The notes under the pieces: model-generated | What the model was told of the DNA's origin: nothing | Databases searched by the model: none | The model's input: the letters and a program-made list of their open reading frames with translations, nothing else | NCBI RefSeq assembly: GCF_037042905.1 | Contig: NC_087259.1 | Coordinates: 19,385,501 to 19,449,500, forward strand | DNA length: 64,000 nucleotides | From: Lytechinus pictus | Taxonomy: Eukaryota; Echinodermata; Echinoidea; Temnopleuroida; Toxopneustidae | Reading direction: 5' to 3' | Shown: piece after piece, positions 61,441 through 64,000 of the stretch | Layout: the number at the start of each line of letters is the position of its first letter | Position numbering within the stretch: position 1 is the first letter of the stretch | Made by a program: the position numbers and the translations under genes

Positions 61441-62279
61441 AGGAGAGCATACAATGTTGGATAGGAAAGAGGATGGATATATTTGATAAATTTGAGTGGT
61501 CAGACATCGTATATTCAGGGAAGGACCAAATAAAATACTTGGGGTGGGGTTCATGAAGCTGTTTATAATTAAAACATACAACTGGTCACCTGTTCTTGTT
61601 TTGAGCTAGATTAGATTTTTAATCATTTCTACACAAATCACCTAAAGCTGAAATCAGGGTCCTGTTCATGAAGACAATAACTTGAACAATATCTAAAATA
61701 AATTTACTATCAGCCAATCATAATGAAGGATTTCAGTAGCTTTAAACTGTTCTTGAAAAATTTGTTGGTATAATAAGTTTTATGAAACAGGGCCCTGGGG
61801 ATGGTTTCGTGGAAGTTTTCATGGTTGTTGGCACTGACAAATTGACTTTCTCCGACTGTTGCCATAGTAACAGTCAGAGGCCAGTGCCTCTCAGCCAATC
61901 AAAACCAAGGATTTCACTGACTGCTTTGTAAATTATGATTCTTGTTGATCACAAGTCCGTGTTTGATTAGGGTATGTCCCAATTAAGCAGTGAAAACTTC
62001 TTCTTCTTTTTTTTGGGGGGGGGGGGCAGCGATGGGGTATCTCATATGCATAAGATCAGGACAACAGTCAAGCATGAAGTTGTTCTTGTATCACGAACAG
62101 CATTATGGTCCACCTGACTAATCTTATATGAATGCAATTGATGCAAAGCTTATTCTGAAGTATGGGAATCCAATGAATTCATGTCCTAGAAGAATGTATT
62201 ATTATGTCTGAGCATGGACCATTGTGGTAGGGACCATTGCCCAAGGATATCACCTTGTAAGAGACAATCCACATGTACA

Positions 62280-62558
62280 CCAGGGGCCCGTCTTACAAAG
62301 AGTTGCGATTGATCCGATCAATCACAACAATGGACAGCCAGCAACGTCAACATCTAAAATGCAAGTTGGTTCAAAATATGTTCTAGCTATGATGTATATT
62401 CATGCATTTCTTGATTTCTTGAAAATTCACTGTGCTTCTCTTTGTTTACAAAGGACATTGTGCAAATTTCCTTTAGAACAAAATTATGACACTGATGGAT
62501 TTCCATAGAGTTACAATTGATTGGATCACTCGTAACTCTTTGTAAGACGGGGCCCTGG
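62280..62558. mobile_element. hAT-like MITE with target duplication CATGTACA
   Basis: 279 bp, ends CCAGGGGCCCGTCTTACAAA and complement; perfect CATGTACA at 62272-62279 and 62559-62566. Confidence 0.92.
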
Positions 62559-62652
62559 CATGTACAGCATATACACTGCAATTTTGCAACTGTTGATTTT
62601 AAGTAATCAAAATGTTCCTTTCAGTTTAGAAAGCAACTGTGAGAGTGCTGTC

Positions 62653-62784
62653 CAGGGTCCCGTAACACAAAGGTTAGCGATTGATCGTACGTTTGATTTT
62701 TTACGATTGTACATTGTAGTCAATGGGAATCAAACATAGAAAAATGTTTTACGGACATTGCTAATTTTGTGTTACGGGCCCCAG
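62653..62784. mobile_element. 130-bp MITE with CCCGTAACACAAA ends
   Basis: Left GGGTCCCGTAACACAAAGGT and right complement ending TTTGTGTTACGGGCCCC. Confidence 0.82.
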
Positions 62785-64000
62785 GTGACATTGTATCCCT
62801 GACATTCCATTGTTAAATTGATTGAATCAATTTCAACTAGAGATGATCGAAACAAACCTTGTGCAGAGAAATGTCCTCAAGAAGAGTTGGATCCTCAGTC
62901 GAGGTCCTCCTGCAAGTCATTTCGGCCCATTATCCTTGATGTGGCTATGTGGCAGGAGGCGGGCCAGCAGCATTAGGATGAGATGCCATCTCCAGCTGCT
63001 CGATTGGTAAGTTGGCTTTATATCTGTTCCAAATCCAAACATCTTTATAAGAGCCTAAACAACCCATTCACAGAAACATTTGAAAATAAGAAGCATTTTG
63101 TAGATGAACTTGCATACCACATATGTGCTGAGAGACTCCCGTTCCCTTTCAGGGTTGACCACAGCTGTAACTTCTTGGGTTTCACTTAACACATATGGCT
63201 ATGTGTGGGAAGTTGGATTACACTTTTTGTTATGCACCAAGACCCCTTTATGGGTTGATTAGAGATTTAATCTGTGGCCCACTGGAACTGAGTGGGCCCT
63301 GTACAGAGTCTATTGGAATTGTAGAGTACAGTGGTTAACAGGTTAAATCTTTTAGATTCCACTCGTCCCATACGGCAATGGGAAGTTAAGTTTGAAACGA
63401 TCCAAATATCACCTGAAAAATTCCCATGCATAATAACACATCCAATACAGTACTTCATCATTTGAAATAAGCATATTTAATGTATTCATCATAAGATAAT
63501 ACATTTCAAATAGATATGAAATCTGTTAATATTGAGGCAAAATGACAAAAGATTGAAGCACATAAGACAATATTATACCCATAGTATAATAATGTACAAC
63601 TAATCCTATCTCTACAACATGTAGAAATGAGCTCAAAATACTTAACCCTTGTAATAATTAAAGGATACGGTCACCCTAACAACAAGTTATACAGAAATCA
63701 AAATTATAATTTATTTCATTTACTGAAACACAACCCTTTTTTATTGAAGATATCAGTGTTTGGTCATGTGGCATTTTTCTTTTTATGGTTCAGGTCAACT
63801 TATTGGTGGGGTGTGCTTGATGTTTCATATTATTTTAAAATGAAATAAAAGTAGGCATATTCAGGTTTGGGGATGGTGTATATACCTAGCATGTGTATCC
63901 TGTTTGAAGTGCAACATATACTTTAAAAAAGGTTTATTTCTCTTTATTGAAACAAAGCTGAATTACATACTCTCCCCGGACAAGATACATTTTAGAGTAA
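62785..64000. other. AT-rich sequence, no feature recognised
   Basis: Short open frames only, without recognisable domains or splice context. It may be intergenic or part of a gene beyond the window. Confidence 0.4.

Overview
The window is eukaryotic nuclear DNA, AT-rich and very rich in repeats. Its two protein genes have ordinary GT-AG introns. A complement factor B-like gene, dense long-inverted-repeat MITEs and tRNA-derived repeats fit an invertebrate deuterostome, most likely an echinoderm such as a sea urchin. That placement is inference from gene content and repeat style; I cannot name the species.

Layout. 1-16.4 kb has no host gene that I can support. It holds fragments of a hAT-like DNA transposon family, a 3.34 kb tandem duplication (1816-5158 and 5159-8513) and a 405-bp satellite that carries an intact tRNA-like cloverleaf with a UCA anticodon in each unit. 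The duplication carries a dead LINE fragment. A 5.3 kb element (9238-14562) is packed with CpG-rich GCGAGCGCGAAGCGCGAGC-type repeats. From 31979 down to 16658 (minus strand) I could join 13 coding exons with consistent phases into a 796-residue complement factor B/C2-like protein: signal peptide, sushi, EGF, two sushi, von Willebrand A, and a trypsin-like domain. The trypsin-like domain keeps the catalytic Asp but has Ser in place of the catalytic His and Ile in place of the catalytic Ser, so it is predicted to be a pseudoprotease. Its introns are full of MITEs, minisatellites and a reverse-strand tRNA-satellite copy.

32-45.3 kb is again repeat territory. It contains a hAT-like element nested in a MITE, a tRNA-derived SINE, a nearly intact 1.65 kb Tc1-like transposon whose DD34E transposase is broken by one in-frame stop, and a foldback structure with ~1 kb arms around ~39.4 kb. 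One arm of the foldback is split by a 2.7 kb insertion. 45768-58324 (plus strand) encodes, in five exons, the modifier subunit of glutamate-cysteine ligase (GCLM, 269 aa), the regulatory partner in the rate-limiting step of glutathione synthesis. 58.3-64 kb holds more MITEs and no recognisable gene.

The two host genes are not obviously linked in function: one is extracellular innate immunity, the other cytosolic redox metabolism. Most of the sequence is explained by layers of transposons, several of which can be ordered by nesting and target-site duplications.
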